Part shown: piece by piece, positions 25,949 to 34,323 of the stretch
Position numbering within the stretch: the stretch's first letter is position 1
Layout of the letters: each line of letters opens with the position of its first letter
From: JAJVHZ01 sp041395385
Lineage (GTDB): Bacteria > Pseudomonadota > Gammaproteobacteria > JAJPIJ01
Reading direction: 5' to 3'
NCBI GenBank assembly: GCA_041395385.1
Contig: JAWLAN010000021.1
Location: 35,817 to 99,816 of the forward strand
DNA: 64,000 nt
Position numbers and translations under genes: made by a program
The notes under the pieces: model-generated
What the model was told of the DNA's origin: nothing
Seen by the model: only the letters and a program-made list of their open reading frames with translations
Databases searched by the model: none

Positions 25949-26419
25949 GGACCGCCGGTTCAACGCCCGCCCGCGGCCCGAAGCCGGGGCGGCCGATCTC
26001 ACCCCAAGATCCTGATCGGCCCCGGGGCCGCGACACGGCCGGCCCCCGACAACCGAACGGGGCCCCGTCCTCAGTCGGTACCTTTACCGGAGGTCCGCGC
26101 CCGCCGCTCCCATGCCGCCCAGAGTCCACGGCGGGCACGGGCCGCCGCGCCTGCCGGACCGGGCGTGCCTGAGCCGCCCGGCCAGACCTGGAGCAGATGG
26201 GACCGCCAATGCTGATAGAGGATCCACCGGGTCAGTGTCACCGCGTGCAACGACGACAGCTCGCATTCCATCCCGTCCTCCTCCCGCAGTCAGGCACCGC
26301 TGCATGGTGCGCAGAGGCAGTATCCCGATGCTCCGTGCCGGCAGTGTGAGATTGGGGTGAAAAGAGGGAGAAATCCTGCGTCACGAGCGGGGGGTTGCGT
26401 GAAACTCCCCGTGGGAGGG
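25949..26419. other. 471-base region between the rpoH promoter and creC
   Basis: GC-rich sequence with no recognisable conserved gene. One small leftward frame with a good ribosome-binding site lies within it (26071-26271, listed separately). A weak hairpin, CTCCC-acg-GGGAG, sits just after the creC stop (about 26407-26420 region) without a clear T run. Nothing else is supported. Confidence 0.5.
26071..26271 (-). CDS. possible small protein, function unknown
   Basis: A 66-residue frame begins MECELSSLHAVTLTRWILYQ and ends in an Arg/Ala-rich tail. Its ATG is preceded by GGAGGAGG at 6-7 bases, unusually strong for a chance frame. I do not recognise the protein. The first 35 residues look like an ordinary amphipathic sequence; the tail follows GC bias. 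It may be spurious. Confidence 0.3.
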   Translation of the reverse strand: MECELSSLHAVTLTRWILYQHWRSHLLQVWPGGSGTPGPAGAAARARRGLWAAWERRARTSGKGTD

Positions 26420-27850
26420 TCAGTCCACGGCCAGCGGCACCCGCAGCGTCGCCAGGGTGCCGCCCCGCGGGTCATGTTCGAGAAACACCTCGCCGCGGTG
26501 CAGCTCGGCGATCTCCTTGACGAAGGAAAGGCCCAGACCGGTCCCCTTGCGGCCGTCGGCGCGGGGCAGGGAGTAGAACCGCTCCCAGACCTTCGAGCGC
26601 GCAAACTCCGGCACCCCCGGACCCTGATCGTGGATGCTGATCTCGGCGTCGCGCCCCTGCGCCCGCCCCTCCATCCGCACCACGCCGCCCCGCGGCGAGA
26701 AATCGATCGCGTTCTGTCCGAGGTTGACGAGCGCGCGATGCAGCAGAAAGCGATCGCCGCTCAGGTGCACCTCCGGCGTGCAGACCGCCTCCAGCGTCAC
26801 GCCGCGGCGCGCCGCCGCGGCCTCGAGCGCATCCTTCACCTCGGCGAGGAGCGACTCGCCGCGGATGGCCTGGATTTCGCGCAATCCCCGCTGCTTCTCC
26901 AAAGCCGCCAGCTCCAGCATGCGCTCGACGATGTCCTGTATGCGATCGGACTCGGTGCGTATGTTGGCCAGAAAACGCGCGCGCGCCTCCGGAGCCATGT
27001 CCTCGGTCATCAGTTCCGCGGCGCCGCGGATGGCCGAAAGCGGACTCTTCAACTCGTGCGTGAGCGCCTGAACATACTCCTCGACGTAGTTGCGCCCGCT
27101 CAGGGCATCGCGCATCTCGTCATAGGCCGCGCCGAGCACGCCGACGGCGCTGCGGCGCAGGCGTGGAAAGGGCATGTTGCGGGCGTCGCGCGCCAGGCGT
27201 ATGTAGTCGCTCGCCAGCCCGAACGGCCTGGTCAGCCAGATCGCGGCGAGCAGGCCCAGGAGGATCAGCGCCCCCACCGCCGTAACCCCGGCCAGGATAA
27301 TCTTGTTCCGCGCCGCCTGCGCGAAGGTGTTCAGATTGCGGGTCGGCTTGCCGACGGCGAGCGCGCCGACGATCTCCCCGTTCCACCGGATCGGCGCGCC
27401 GACGAACATGACGGAGGAATTCGGATCCTCCCGATCGTTGCGGGTGGTGCGCGCGCCATACTCGCCCTGCAGGGTCAGGCGAACGTCGCGCCATCTGGAG
27501 TAATTCAGACCCTCGTCGCGGCCCATGGAGTCGTAGACGACGATGCCGTCGCGATCGGTGATGTAGACGCGAATGTCGACGTGCGTCTTCTCCAGCGCGT
27601 AGATGCGCGCGTGAAACTGCTGCCGGTAGACCTCCTCGAAGGCCGAGCGCAGGTGCGAGGGGTCGATGCGAGCGTTGTCGAGATCTCCAGCGACGACGGC
27701 GGCAAGGATACGCGCGGTGTCGACGAGGGGATCCTCGGCCGCCTCGCGATATCGCGGCTCCAGATCCCTGACGATGCTGTAGACCAGCGCCGCGACGCTG
27801 GCGGAGAAGACGAGAAACAGGCCGATGAGTATGCGGTTGCGCTTGCTCAC
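26420..27850 (-). CDS. creC: CreC-type sensor histidine kinase
   Basis: This sensor kinase pairs with CreB. The 476-residue protein has an N-terminal helix (about 7-27), a periplasmic sensor domain with DIRVYITDRDGIVVYDS (about 92-108), a second helix (184-206) and a HAMP-like region. The phospho-acceptor H265 lies in ALTHELKSPLSAIRGA. The ATPase boxes are NLGQNAIDFSP (N), DQGPGVP (G1) and GTGLGLSFVKEI (G2). In E. coli CreC responds to carbon source or growth phase; the signal here is unknown. The start lies 9 bases after the creB stop. Confidence 0.92.
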   Translation of the reverse strand: MSKRNRILIGLFLVFSASVAALVYSIVRDLEPRYREAAEDPLVDTARILAAVVAGDLDNARIDPSHLRSAFEEVYRQQFHARIYALEKTHVDIRVYITDRDGIVVYDSMGRDEGLNYSRWRDVRLTLQGEYGARTTRNDREDPNSSVMFVGAPIRWNGEIVGALAVGKPTRNLNTFAQAARNKIILAGVTAVGALILLGLLAAIWLTRPFGLASDYIRLARDARNMPFPRLRRSAVGVLGAAYDEMRDALSGRNYVEEYVQALTHELKSPLSAIRGAAELMTEDMAPEARARFLANIRTESDRIQDIVERMLELAALEKQRGLREIQAIRGESLLAEVKDALEAAAARRGVTLEAVCTPEVHLSGDRFLLHRALVNLGQNAIDFSPRGGVVRMEGRAQGRDAEISIHDQGPGVPEFARSKVWERFYSLPRADGRKGTGLGLSFVKEIAELHRGEVFLEHDPRGGTLATLRVPLAVD

Positions 27851-27859
27851 GCATGCGCC

Positions 27860-28558
27860 TCACCAGTCCTCGCGCAGGGCATACCCGCTGCCGCGATGGG
27901 TGAGGATGGCCTCGACCTCGGCGCTGACCTCGCGCAGCTTGGCCCGCAGCGTCTTGATATGCGCGTCCACGGTGCGATCCAGGCTGTGATCCGGGGCCTC
28001 CCAGGCCATGTCCATGAGCTCCTGCCGCGAGTACACCCGGCCGGGCCGCTCGACCAGTATCTTCAGCAGCCGGAACTCGTAGCGGGAAAGCTCGAGCCGC
28101 CGGCCGTGATAGGTGATGAGCTTGCGCTCGTCGTCGACGACGAAGGGTGTGCGACCGGCGCCGGCCGGCGCCGCAGCCGCGGGCGAGGCGATCGTGCCGG
28201 CGCGCCGCAGCACCGTGCGCACGCGCGCGGCCAGCTCGCGCGGACTGAACGGCTTGGAGACGTAGTCGTCCGCTCCCATCTCCAGGCCTGCAATCCGGTC
28301 GACCTCGGCCGAGCGGGCCGTGAGGAATATGACCGGCAGCGGCGTCGTGGCGGCGAGCTGGCGGAACAGCTCGAAACCGTTGATGTCCGGCAGCCCGATG
28401 TCGACAACCGCCAGCGCGAAGCCCCCCGATCGGACCCGCTCGAGCGCGGCCGCGCCGGTGCTGCACCACACCGGCTCGAACCCGTCGGTGGCGAGCGCGT
28501 AGGTGATCGCGTCGGCGATGTGCGGCTCGTCCTCGATCACCAGGATGCGCGCACGCAT
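27860..28558 (-). CDS. creB: CreB-type response regulator
   Basis: This is an OmpR/PhoB-type response regulator of 232 residues. The receiver domain begins MRARILVIEDEPHIADAI, with phospho-acceptor D53 in VVDIGLPDING and K103-region SKPFSPRELAARV. The winged-helix domain includes LSRYEFRLLKILVERPGRV and a C-terminal THRGSGYALRE. I use the ATG at 28558, 4 bases after the valS stop; the longer frame runs antisense into nothing but valS coding sequence. It lies between valS and creC. Confidence 0.93.
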   Translation of the reverse strand: MRARILVIEDEPHIADAITYALATDGFEPVWCSTGAAALERVRSGGFALAVVDIGLPDINGFELFRQLAATTPLPVIFLTARSAEVDRIAGLEMGADDYVSKPFSPRELAARVRTVLRRAGTIASPAAAAPAGAGRTPFVVDDERKLITYHGRRLELSRYEFRLLKILVERPGRVYSRQELMDMAWEAPDHSLDRTVDAHIKTLRAKLREVSAEVEAILTHRGSGYALREDW

Positions 28559-28562
28559 GGCT

Positions 28563-31331
28563 TCAGCGCCGCGCCATGGCCTCGATCTTGGCCAGCTGCT
28601 CCTGCAATTTTGCGAGCGCCGAGGCGAGTTCCTCGGCGCGCGCCCTCTCCCTGGCGACCACGTCCATCGGCGCCCGCGCCACGTAGTTCTCGTTGGCCAG
28701 TTTCGCCTGCGCGCGCTCGAGCTCCGCCTGCCTGGCGTCACGCTCCTTGGACAGGCGCTTGATCTCCGCGGCGGGATCGATGAGGTCGGCGAGCGGGATC
28801 AGGATCGTGGTCTCGCCAGCAAGCGCCGGGGCCGCTTCCGGCGCTTCGCCGGCCACCTCGCGGATCGAGCCCACGCGCGCCAGGGTGTGGATGAACGGCG
28901 CCGCCGACTGCAGCCACGCCCGCTCCTGCGCGCTGCCGCCCTGCACCAGTACCGGCAGCGGCTTGGCCGGTGAGATGTTCATCTCCGAGCGTATGCGCCG
29001 CACGCCGAGGATGAAGGCCTTCCCCCATTCGATCTCGCGCAGCGCGTCGCTGTCGACGGCGGCCTGCTCGAAGCGCGGGAACGGCTGCAGCATGATGGTC
29101 TCGCCGGTGACGCCGGCCAGCGGCGCGACACGCTGCCAGATCTCCTCCGTGATGTACGGCATGATCGGATGCGCGAGCCGCAGCAGGGTCTCGAGCGTGT
29201 GCACCAGAGTCTGGCGGGTGCCGGCCTTCTCGGCCTCGCCGGCCTGCGCATCGCTCAGGGTCACCTTCGACAATTCCAGGTACCAGTCGCAGAACTCGTC
29301 CCAGACGAATTCGTAGATCGCCTGCGCGGCCAGATCGAATCGATAGCCGGTGACGTATTCACTGACGGCGGCGATCGCGTGCTGCAGCCGCGAGCGAATC
29401 CAGCGCTCCGCGAGCCCAGGGCGCGGTGAACCGTGCCGTAGGCTCGCCTCCTGCCCCTGCAGCGACATCAGCACGTAGCGGGAGGCGTTCCAAAGCTTGT
29501 TGCAGAAGTTGCGGTAGCCTTCGATGCGCTTGACGTCGAAGCGGATGTCCCTGCCCTGCGTGGCCAGCGCCGCGAAGGTGAATCGCAGTGCGTCGGTGCC
29601 ATAGGCGGCGATGCCCTCCGGGAACTCCTTGCGCGTGGCCCGTTCGATCTTCGGCGCCTCCTGCGGCTTCATCAGCCCGGAGGTGCGCTTGGCAACCAGG
29701 CTCTCCAGGTCGATGCCGTCGATGAGATCGATGGGGTCCAGGATGTTGCCCTTGGACTTCGACATCTTGTGGCCTTCCGCATCGCGCACCAGGCCGTGGA
29801 TGTAGACCTCGCGGAACGGCACCTCACCCATGAACTTCATGCCCATCATGATCATCCGCGCCACCCAGAAGAAGATGATGTCGAAGCCGGTGACCAGGAC
29901 GCTGGTCGGATAATAGGTCTTCAGTTCCGGCGTCTGCTGCGGCCAGCCGAGCGTCGAGAACGGCCACAGCGCCGAGGAGAACCAGGTGTCGAGCACGTCC
30001 TCGTCCTGCTTCAGCACGAGCGTGGCGGGCAGTCTGTACTTGGCTCGCACCTCCGGCTCGCTGCGGCCCACGTACGCGGTGCCGTCCTCGTCGTACCATG
30101 CAGGAATGCGATGGCCCCACCACAGCTGTCTGCTGATGCACCAGTCCTGGATGTTCTTCATCCACTCGAAGAAGGTCTTGCTCCAGTTCTCCGGCACGAA
30201 GCGCACGCGACCGTCCTCCACGACCCTGATCGCCTCGGCCGCCAGCGGCTCGATGCGCACGTACCACTGATCGGTGAGATAGGGCTCGATGACGGCATTG
30301 GAGCGATCGCCTCTCGGCACCTTCAGCTTGTGCGGCTCGATCTTCTCGATGTACCCCTGTGCCTCCAGATCGGCGAGGATCTGCTTGCGCGCCTTGAAGC
30401 GATCCATGCCGCGATACCGTTCGGGCCCCGCGTCGTTGATGGCGGCATCGGGCGTGAAGACGTTGATGAGCGGCAGGCCGTGGCGTTGGCCGACCGCGTA
30501 GTCGTTGAAATCGTGCGCTGGCGTGATCTTCACGCAGCCGGTTCCGAACAGCGGGTCCACGTACTCGTCGGCGATGATCGGTATGGTACGGCCGGTGAGC
30601 GGCAATTCCACCCGCCGGCCGATGAGGCCCTGGTAGCGCTCGTCGTCGGGATGGACGGCGACGGCCGCGTCCCCGAGCATGGTCTCCGGGCGCGTGGTCG
30701 CCACGACCAGGTACCCGCCGCCGTCGGCCAGCGGATAGCGCAGATGCCACAGGCTGCCGCTCTCCTCCTCCGCGAGCACCTCGAGGTCGGAGATGGCGGT
30801 GTGCAGGACCGGATCCCAGTTGACCAGTCGCTGGCCGCGGTAGACGAGGCCCTCGTCGTAAAGGCGCACGAAGACCTCGGTGACCGCCTGCGAGAGGCCT
30901 TCGTCCATGGTGAAGCGATCGCGGGACCAGTCGAGCGACGAGCCGAGGCGGCGCAGCTGGCGGGCGATGGTGCTGCCGGACTGCTCCTTCCACTCCCACA
31001 CCCGCGCGACGAAGGCCTCGCGGCCGAGGTCGTGACGGGATTTCCCCTCCAGCGCGAGTTGTCTCTCCACCACCATCTGCGTGGCGATGCCCGCATGATC
31101 GGTACCCGGCTGCCACAACGTGTTGCGGCCGCGCATCCGGTGGTAGCGCGTGAGCGCGTCCATGATCGTGTTGTTGAACGCATGGCCCATGTGCAGGGTG
31201 CCGGTGACGTTCGGTGGCGGCAGCATGATGCAGAACGGGGCGGCCGCGCCGCCGGCCTGAAAATACCCGCGCTCTTCCCAGCGCGCGGCCCAGGTCTGCT
31301 CGATCTGTCTTGGGTCGTAGGTCTTGTCCAT
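28563..31331 (-). CDS. valS: valyl-tRNA synthetase
   Basis: ValS charges tRNA-Val with valine. The 922-residue class I synthetase has the HIGH motif as HMGH (47-50) after PPPNVTGTL, the editing domain (about 190-340) with TTRPETMLGD, and KMSKS at 522-526. The C-terminal anticodon-binding domain and a coiled-coil tail (LAKLQEQLAKIEAMARR) complete it. It follows pepA, holC and an unknown gene on the same strand and is followed by creBC after only 4 bases. Confidence 0.98.
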   Translation of the reverse strand: MDKTYDPRQIEQTWAARWEERGYFQAGGAAAPFCIMLPPPNVTGTLHMGHAFNNTIMDALTRYHRMRGRNTLWQPGTDHAGIATQMVVERQLALEGKSRHDLGREAFVARVWEWKEQSGSTIARQLRRLGSSLDWSRDRFTMDEGLSQAVTEVFVRLYDEGLVYRGQRLVNWDPVLHTAISDLEVLAEEESGSLWHLRYPLADGGGYLVVATTRPETMLGDAAVAVHPDDERYQGLIGRRVELPLTGRTIPIIADEYVDPLFGTGCVKITPAHDFNDYAVGQRHGLPLINVFTPDAAINDAGPERYRGMDRFKARKQILADLEAQGYIEKIEPHKLKVPRGDRSNAVIEPYLTDQWYVRIEPLAAEAIRVVEDGRVRFVPENWSKTFFEWMKNIQDWCISRQLWWGHRIPAWYDEDGTAYVGRSEPEVRAKYRLPATLVLKQDEDVLDTWFSSALWPFSTLGWPQQTPELKTYYPTSVLVTGFDIIFFWVARMIMMGMKFMGEVPFREVYIHGLVRDAEGHKMSKSKGNILDPIDLIDGIDLESLVAKRTSGLMKPQEAPKIERATRKEFPEGIAAYGTDALRFTFAALATQGRDIRFDVKRIEGYRNFCNKLWNASRYVLMSLQGQEASLRHGSPRPGLAERWIRSRLQHAIAAVSEYVTGYRFDLAAQAIYEFVWDEFCDWYLELSKVTLSDAQAGEAEKAGTRQTLVHTLETLLRLAHPIMPYITEEIWQRVAPLAGVTGETIMLQPFPRFEQAAVDSDALREIEWGKAFILGVRRIRSEMNISPAKPLPVLVQGGSAQERAWLQSAAPFIHTLARVGSIREVAGEAPEAAPALAGETTILIPLADLIDPAAEIKRLSKERDARQAELERAQAKLANENYVARAPMDVVARERARAEELASALAKLQEQLAKIEAMARR

Positions 31332-31505
31332 GGTGCGAGACGAGAGAGGCTAGCTGGCGTCGTGGGGCGCGGACGGGTTGCCTGCCGCGCCCGGCGGATG
31401 GCTCGGTGCGACGGCCGCCCGGTCGAGGCGCCGAGGCGAATGGTAAGTGATCGGCGCGATCGCGTATACGAGGAGGAATGCGGGTGGCGAGGGACCCCGC
31501 GCAGG

Positions 31506-32285
31506 TCAGGCCGAGCCCGTGCCCGGACCCCCGGTTCGCCGCGCATGGTCCTGCTGGGCGCTTCCCGGGGATTGATGCTCGCGCGGCGCGGACATGGCGA
31601 GCAGCTGCGATTCCGCGCGCGCCGCCATGCGCTCCTGCAGCACCGCCTCGAGGTCGTGCCGGATCCGTTCGAGCCCCTGGCCGAGTATCGTCTCGAGCTC
31701 GCTCTTCAATTCCAGGTAGAAGGCGCTGCTGTCGTGGTCGGACAGCCCGTAGCGGCTCAGGATGTCTCCCATGGCCTGGGACAGGGAGATGCGCGGCGGC
31801 TCGCCGCCCGCTTCGACCTCCGGTGGCTCCCCGCCGGAGGCGGGCTGGTCGCGGCCCAGCAACTCCTGGCCGAATTCCTCCGTCAGCCGCTGACGAGCCG
31901 AGTCCGTGGCGCGGCGCAACCCCAGGTCGATGAGCGTGTTCAGATCCGAGAGCAGCTCCTGCCGCAAGACATCGAGGTCCAGCTCCTCCGGCAGGTCGTC
32001 CTCGTTCGCGTAACGGGCGTCGTTCTCGAACTCATCGGCGGCGGGCGTCCCGAACAGGTCCAGGATCTCGGGCGCCCTGCCATGCAAGGGTTCATGCATG
32101 GGCATGGCGGCCAGTTCATCGCCGATCTCCTCGAACTCGGCCGGATCCATGATCGCGCCGGACACGAGCGCTTCCTCGTTCTTCTCGATCAGCCGGTCGA
32201 GCAGTTCGACGGCTTCGACCAGTCCGCGATCCTCCGCGCTCGCGGGTGTGGGTGTCGCGGGGTCGGGGTCAGGCAGCGTCGTCAT
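31506..32285 (-). CDS. acidic hypothetical protein between holC and valS
   Basis: The 259-residue protein is strongly acidic in its first 130 residues (runs such as DLPEELDLDVLRQELLSD) and helical in its last third, ending in a Pro/Gly-rich tail. No signal peptide or membrane helix is visible. I see no motif of a known enzyme. Its start overlaps the holC stop by 17 bases, so it is probably translated with holC. Gammaproteobacteria often have an unannotated gene at this spot. Function unknown. Confidence 0.75.
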   Translation of the reverse strand: MTTLPDPDPATPTPASAEDRGLVEAVELLDRLIEKNEEALVSGAIMDPAEFEEIGDELAAMPMHEPLHGRAPEILDLFGTPAADEFENDARYANEDDLPEELDLDVLRQELLSDLNTLIDLGLRRATDSARQRLTEEFGQELLGRDQPASGGEPPEVEAGGEPPRISLSQAMGDILSRYGLSDHDSSAFYLELKSELETILGQGLERIRHDLEAVLQERMAARAESQLLAMSAPREHQSPGSAQQDHARRTGGPGTGSA

Positions 32286-32712
32286 CGCCTGCGATGTCGT
32301 GGGATTCGAGCGGGTAGCCCCGCTCCTTGTAGAACCGGAATCGCTCGCGGGCCAGCGTGCGCGGCTCCTCCTGCGCGGGCACTACCTCCAGCACGCGCTC
32401 GAACCGGCTGAAGAACGACGGCACCGGGTGCGCGAGACTTATCATGACTTCGTGCTCCTCGGGCGCTTCCTCGCCGCTGCCCACGAGCACGCGCATGTCC
32501 TCGGAGCGATCGGCGATCAAGGCGTGCGGCAGAAAGCTCGTGTCCCGAAACGTCCATAGCAGGTCGTCCAGTCGACGGGCGTGCGTCTCGGAGGCGGCAA
32601 GGATGTAGACGCGGTGACCCTGCCTCCAGGCCTTCGCGGCGAGCTTGCAAGCCCAGCGATCGGCGTCGATCTTGCCACTGGCGGGAAGTACGTGGAAGTC
32701 GACGCGGGTCAT
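32269..32712 (-). CDS. holC: DNA polymerase III chi subunit
   Basis: Chi links the clamp loader to single-strand-binding protein. The 147-residue protein begins MTRVDFHVLPASGKIDADRW and carries the family pattern CKLAAKAWRQGHRVYI, LDDLLWTFRDTSFLPH and EERFRFY-like ERFRFYKERGYPLESH. The ATG overlaps the pepA stop as ATGA. A longer frame to 33336 runs antisense to nothing real but overlaps pepA coding sequence and is rejected. Confidence 0.93.
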   Translation of the reverse strand: MTRVDFHVLPASGKIDADRWACKLAAKAWRQGHRVYILAASETHARRLDDLLWTFRDTSFLPHALIADRSEDMRVLVGSGEEAPEEHEVMISLAHPVPSFFSRFERVLEVVPAQEEPRTLARERFRFYKERGYPLESHDIAGDDDAA

Positions 32713-34223
32713 CGCGTTCTGCCGGCGCGGTCGAGCAGGAACTGCGTGAGCAGCGGCACCGGTCGGCCGGTGGCGCCCTTCTGCTTGCCGGAGCGGTAGG
32801 CGGTACCGGCGATGTCCAGGTGCGCCCACTGCAGGTTCTTGGCGAAGCGCGAGAGGAAGCACGCCGCCGTGATCGCGCCGCCCTCGCGGCCGCCGATGTT
32901 GGCCATGTCGGCGAATGGGCTGTCCAGTTGCGACTGGTACTCGTCCCAGAGCGGCAGCTGCCAGGCGCGATCGCCGGTGGTCTGACCGGCAGCGAGCAGC
33001 GCGTCCGCCAGCGCCTGATGGTTGGAGAACAGGCCCGTGGCGTGGTTGCCGAGCGCGATCACGCAGGCGCCGGTGAGAGTGGCGACGTCCACGACCGCCT
33101 GCGGCGCGTATCGGCGCTCGACGTACGTGATCGCGTCGCAGAGTATCAGCCGGCCTTCGGCGTCGGTGTTCAGGATCTCCACCGTCTGCCCCGAAAGGCT
33201 GGTGACGATGTCGGCGGGCCGCGTCGCGTTGCCACCCGGCATGTTCTCGACCGCGGGGATCGCCGCGACGACGTGCAGCGGCAGTTTCATCTCGGCCACC
33301 GCGCTCATGGTGCCGAACACACTGGCTGCTCCGCACATGTCGAACTTCATCTCGTCCATGGCGGCGGCCGGTTTGATGGATATGCCGCCGGTGTCGAAGG
33401 TCACGCCCTTGCCCACGAGCGCAATGGGCTTGCCGCCGCCGCGGGCGCCCTTGTATTCGAAGACGATGAGCTTGGGGGGCTGGTGGCTGCCGCGCGCGAC
33501 GGCCAACAGCGAATGCATGCCCAGGCGTCGCATCTGTGCTTCCTCAAGAACTGTCACCTTCAGCGAGCGGTGCCGGCGCGCCAACTCCTTCGCCCGAGTG
33601 GCGAGATAGGTCGGATGGCAGACGTTGGGCGGGGTGTTGGCGAGATCCTTGGCGAGGTCGATCCCGTTGGCGATGGCAGTGCCGTCGCGCAAGGCACGCT
33701 CCGCGGCGGCGAGCTGTCGCGCCTCGGCGATTGCCAGCGTGATGCGTTTCAGGGCAGGAACGCGGCCGTTGCGTTTGGACTTGAAGGCGTCGAAGCGGTA
33801 ACGCGCCTCACGTGTTGCCTCGACCGCCTGGCGGACCTTCCAGTAGTGCTCGCGGCCGGGAACGGGCAACTCGGACAGGAAGCTGACCGCCTCGCTGCTG
33901 CCCGTCTCCAGCAAGCGCGCGGCGGCGGCGGCCAGCACCCGGCGATACCTCGCTTCGTTCAACTCGCGCGCGCCGCCGCAACCGACGAGGAGCACGCGCT
34001 GCGCCGGCACGTGATTGAGCGCCTGCAAGAGCAGGGTCTGTCCGATCCTTCCCTCGATGTCGCCGCGTCGCAGGATGGCGCGCAGTTGTCCACGGCTGGC
34101 GCGGTCGAGATCGGCCGCCGCATGGCTGAGTTTCTGGTTTTCGAAGACGCCGACGACGAGACAACCGCTGCGCGTTCCCGCGCCTAGGCCGCTTTTCACG
34201 GATAAATGGATGGGGCTGGTCAT
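32709..34223 (-). CDS. pepA: leucyl aminopeptidase (cytosol aminopeptidase, M17)
   Basis: PepA is a hexameric metallopeptidase removing N-terminal residues; in E. coli it also binds DNA at carAB and cer. The 504-residue protein has the C-terminal catalytic domain with VGKGVTFDTGGISIKP, MKFDMCGAASV and the M17 signature NTDAEGRL. HLDIAGTA lies near the end. It heads the leftward pepA-holC-unknown-valS-creBC run and is divergent from lptG. Confidence 0.96.
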   Translation of the reverse strand: MTSPIHLSVKSGLGAGTRSGCLVVGVFENQKLSHAAADLDRASRGQLRAILRRGDIEGRIGQTLLLQALNHVPAQRVLLVGCGGARELNEARYRRVLAAAAARLLETGSSEAVSFLSELPVPGREHYWKVRQAVEATREARYRFDAFKSKRNGRVPALKRITLAIAEARQLAAAERALRDGTAIANGIDLAKDLANTPPNVCHPTYLATRAKELARRHRSLKVTVLEEAQMRRLGMHSLLAVARGSHQPPKLIVFEYKGARGGGKPIALVGKGVTFDTGGISIKPAAAMDEMKFDMCGAASVFGTMSAVAEMKLPLHVVAAIPAVENMPGGNATRPADIVTSLSGQTVEILNTDAEGRLILCDAITYVERRYAPQAVVDVATLTGACVIALGNHATGLFSNHQALADALLAAGQTTGDRAWQLPLWDEYQSQLDSPFADMANIGGREGGAITAACFLSRFAKNLQWAHLDIAGTAYRSGKQKGATGRPVPLLTQFLLDRAGRTR

Positions 34224-34252
34224 GAGATGTGAGGCCTGATTTCCTGTCCGAA

Positions 34253-34261
34253 TGTTATGAT
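34253..34261 (+). promoter_or_regulatory. candidate extended -10 promoter of lptG
   Basis: TGTTATGAT gives an extended -10 (hexamer TATGAT, 34256-34261) about 62 bases before the lptG ATG. No convincing -35 is present. It is the only promoter-like element on the plus strand in the 100-base pepA-lptG gap. Confidence 0.4.
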
Positions 34262-34323
34262 TGATTCAATACGGGCAAGTCTATTCGTTTCACCAATTCG
34301 GCGCAAAACACCTGCGGCAGGAC

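Noticed and set aside
25935..26138. Leftward 67-residue frame upstream of rpoH
   Set aside because: Gly/Pro/Arg-rich low-complexity product that runs into the CIRCE element; no homologous features.
31478..31933. Rightward frame with a GAGGAGGA ribosome-binding-like sequence
   Set aside because: The product is almost entirely Arg/Pro/Ala and lies antisense to the acidic hypothetical gene; the upstream match is by chance.
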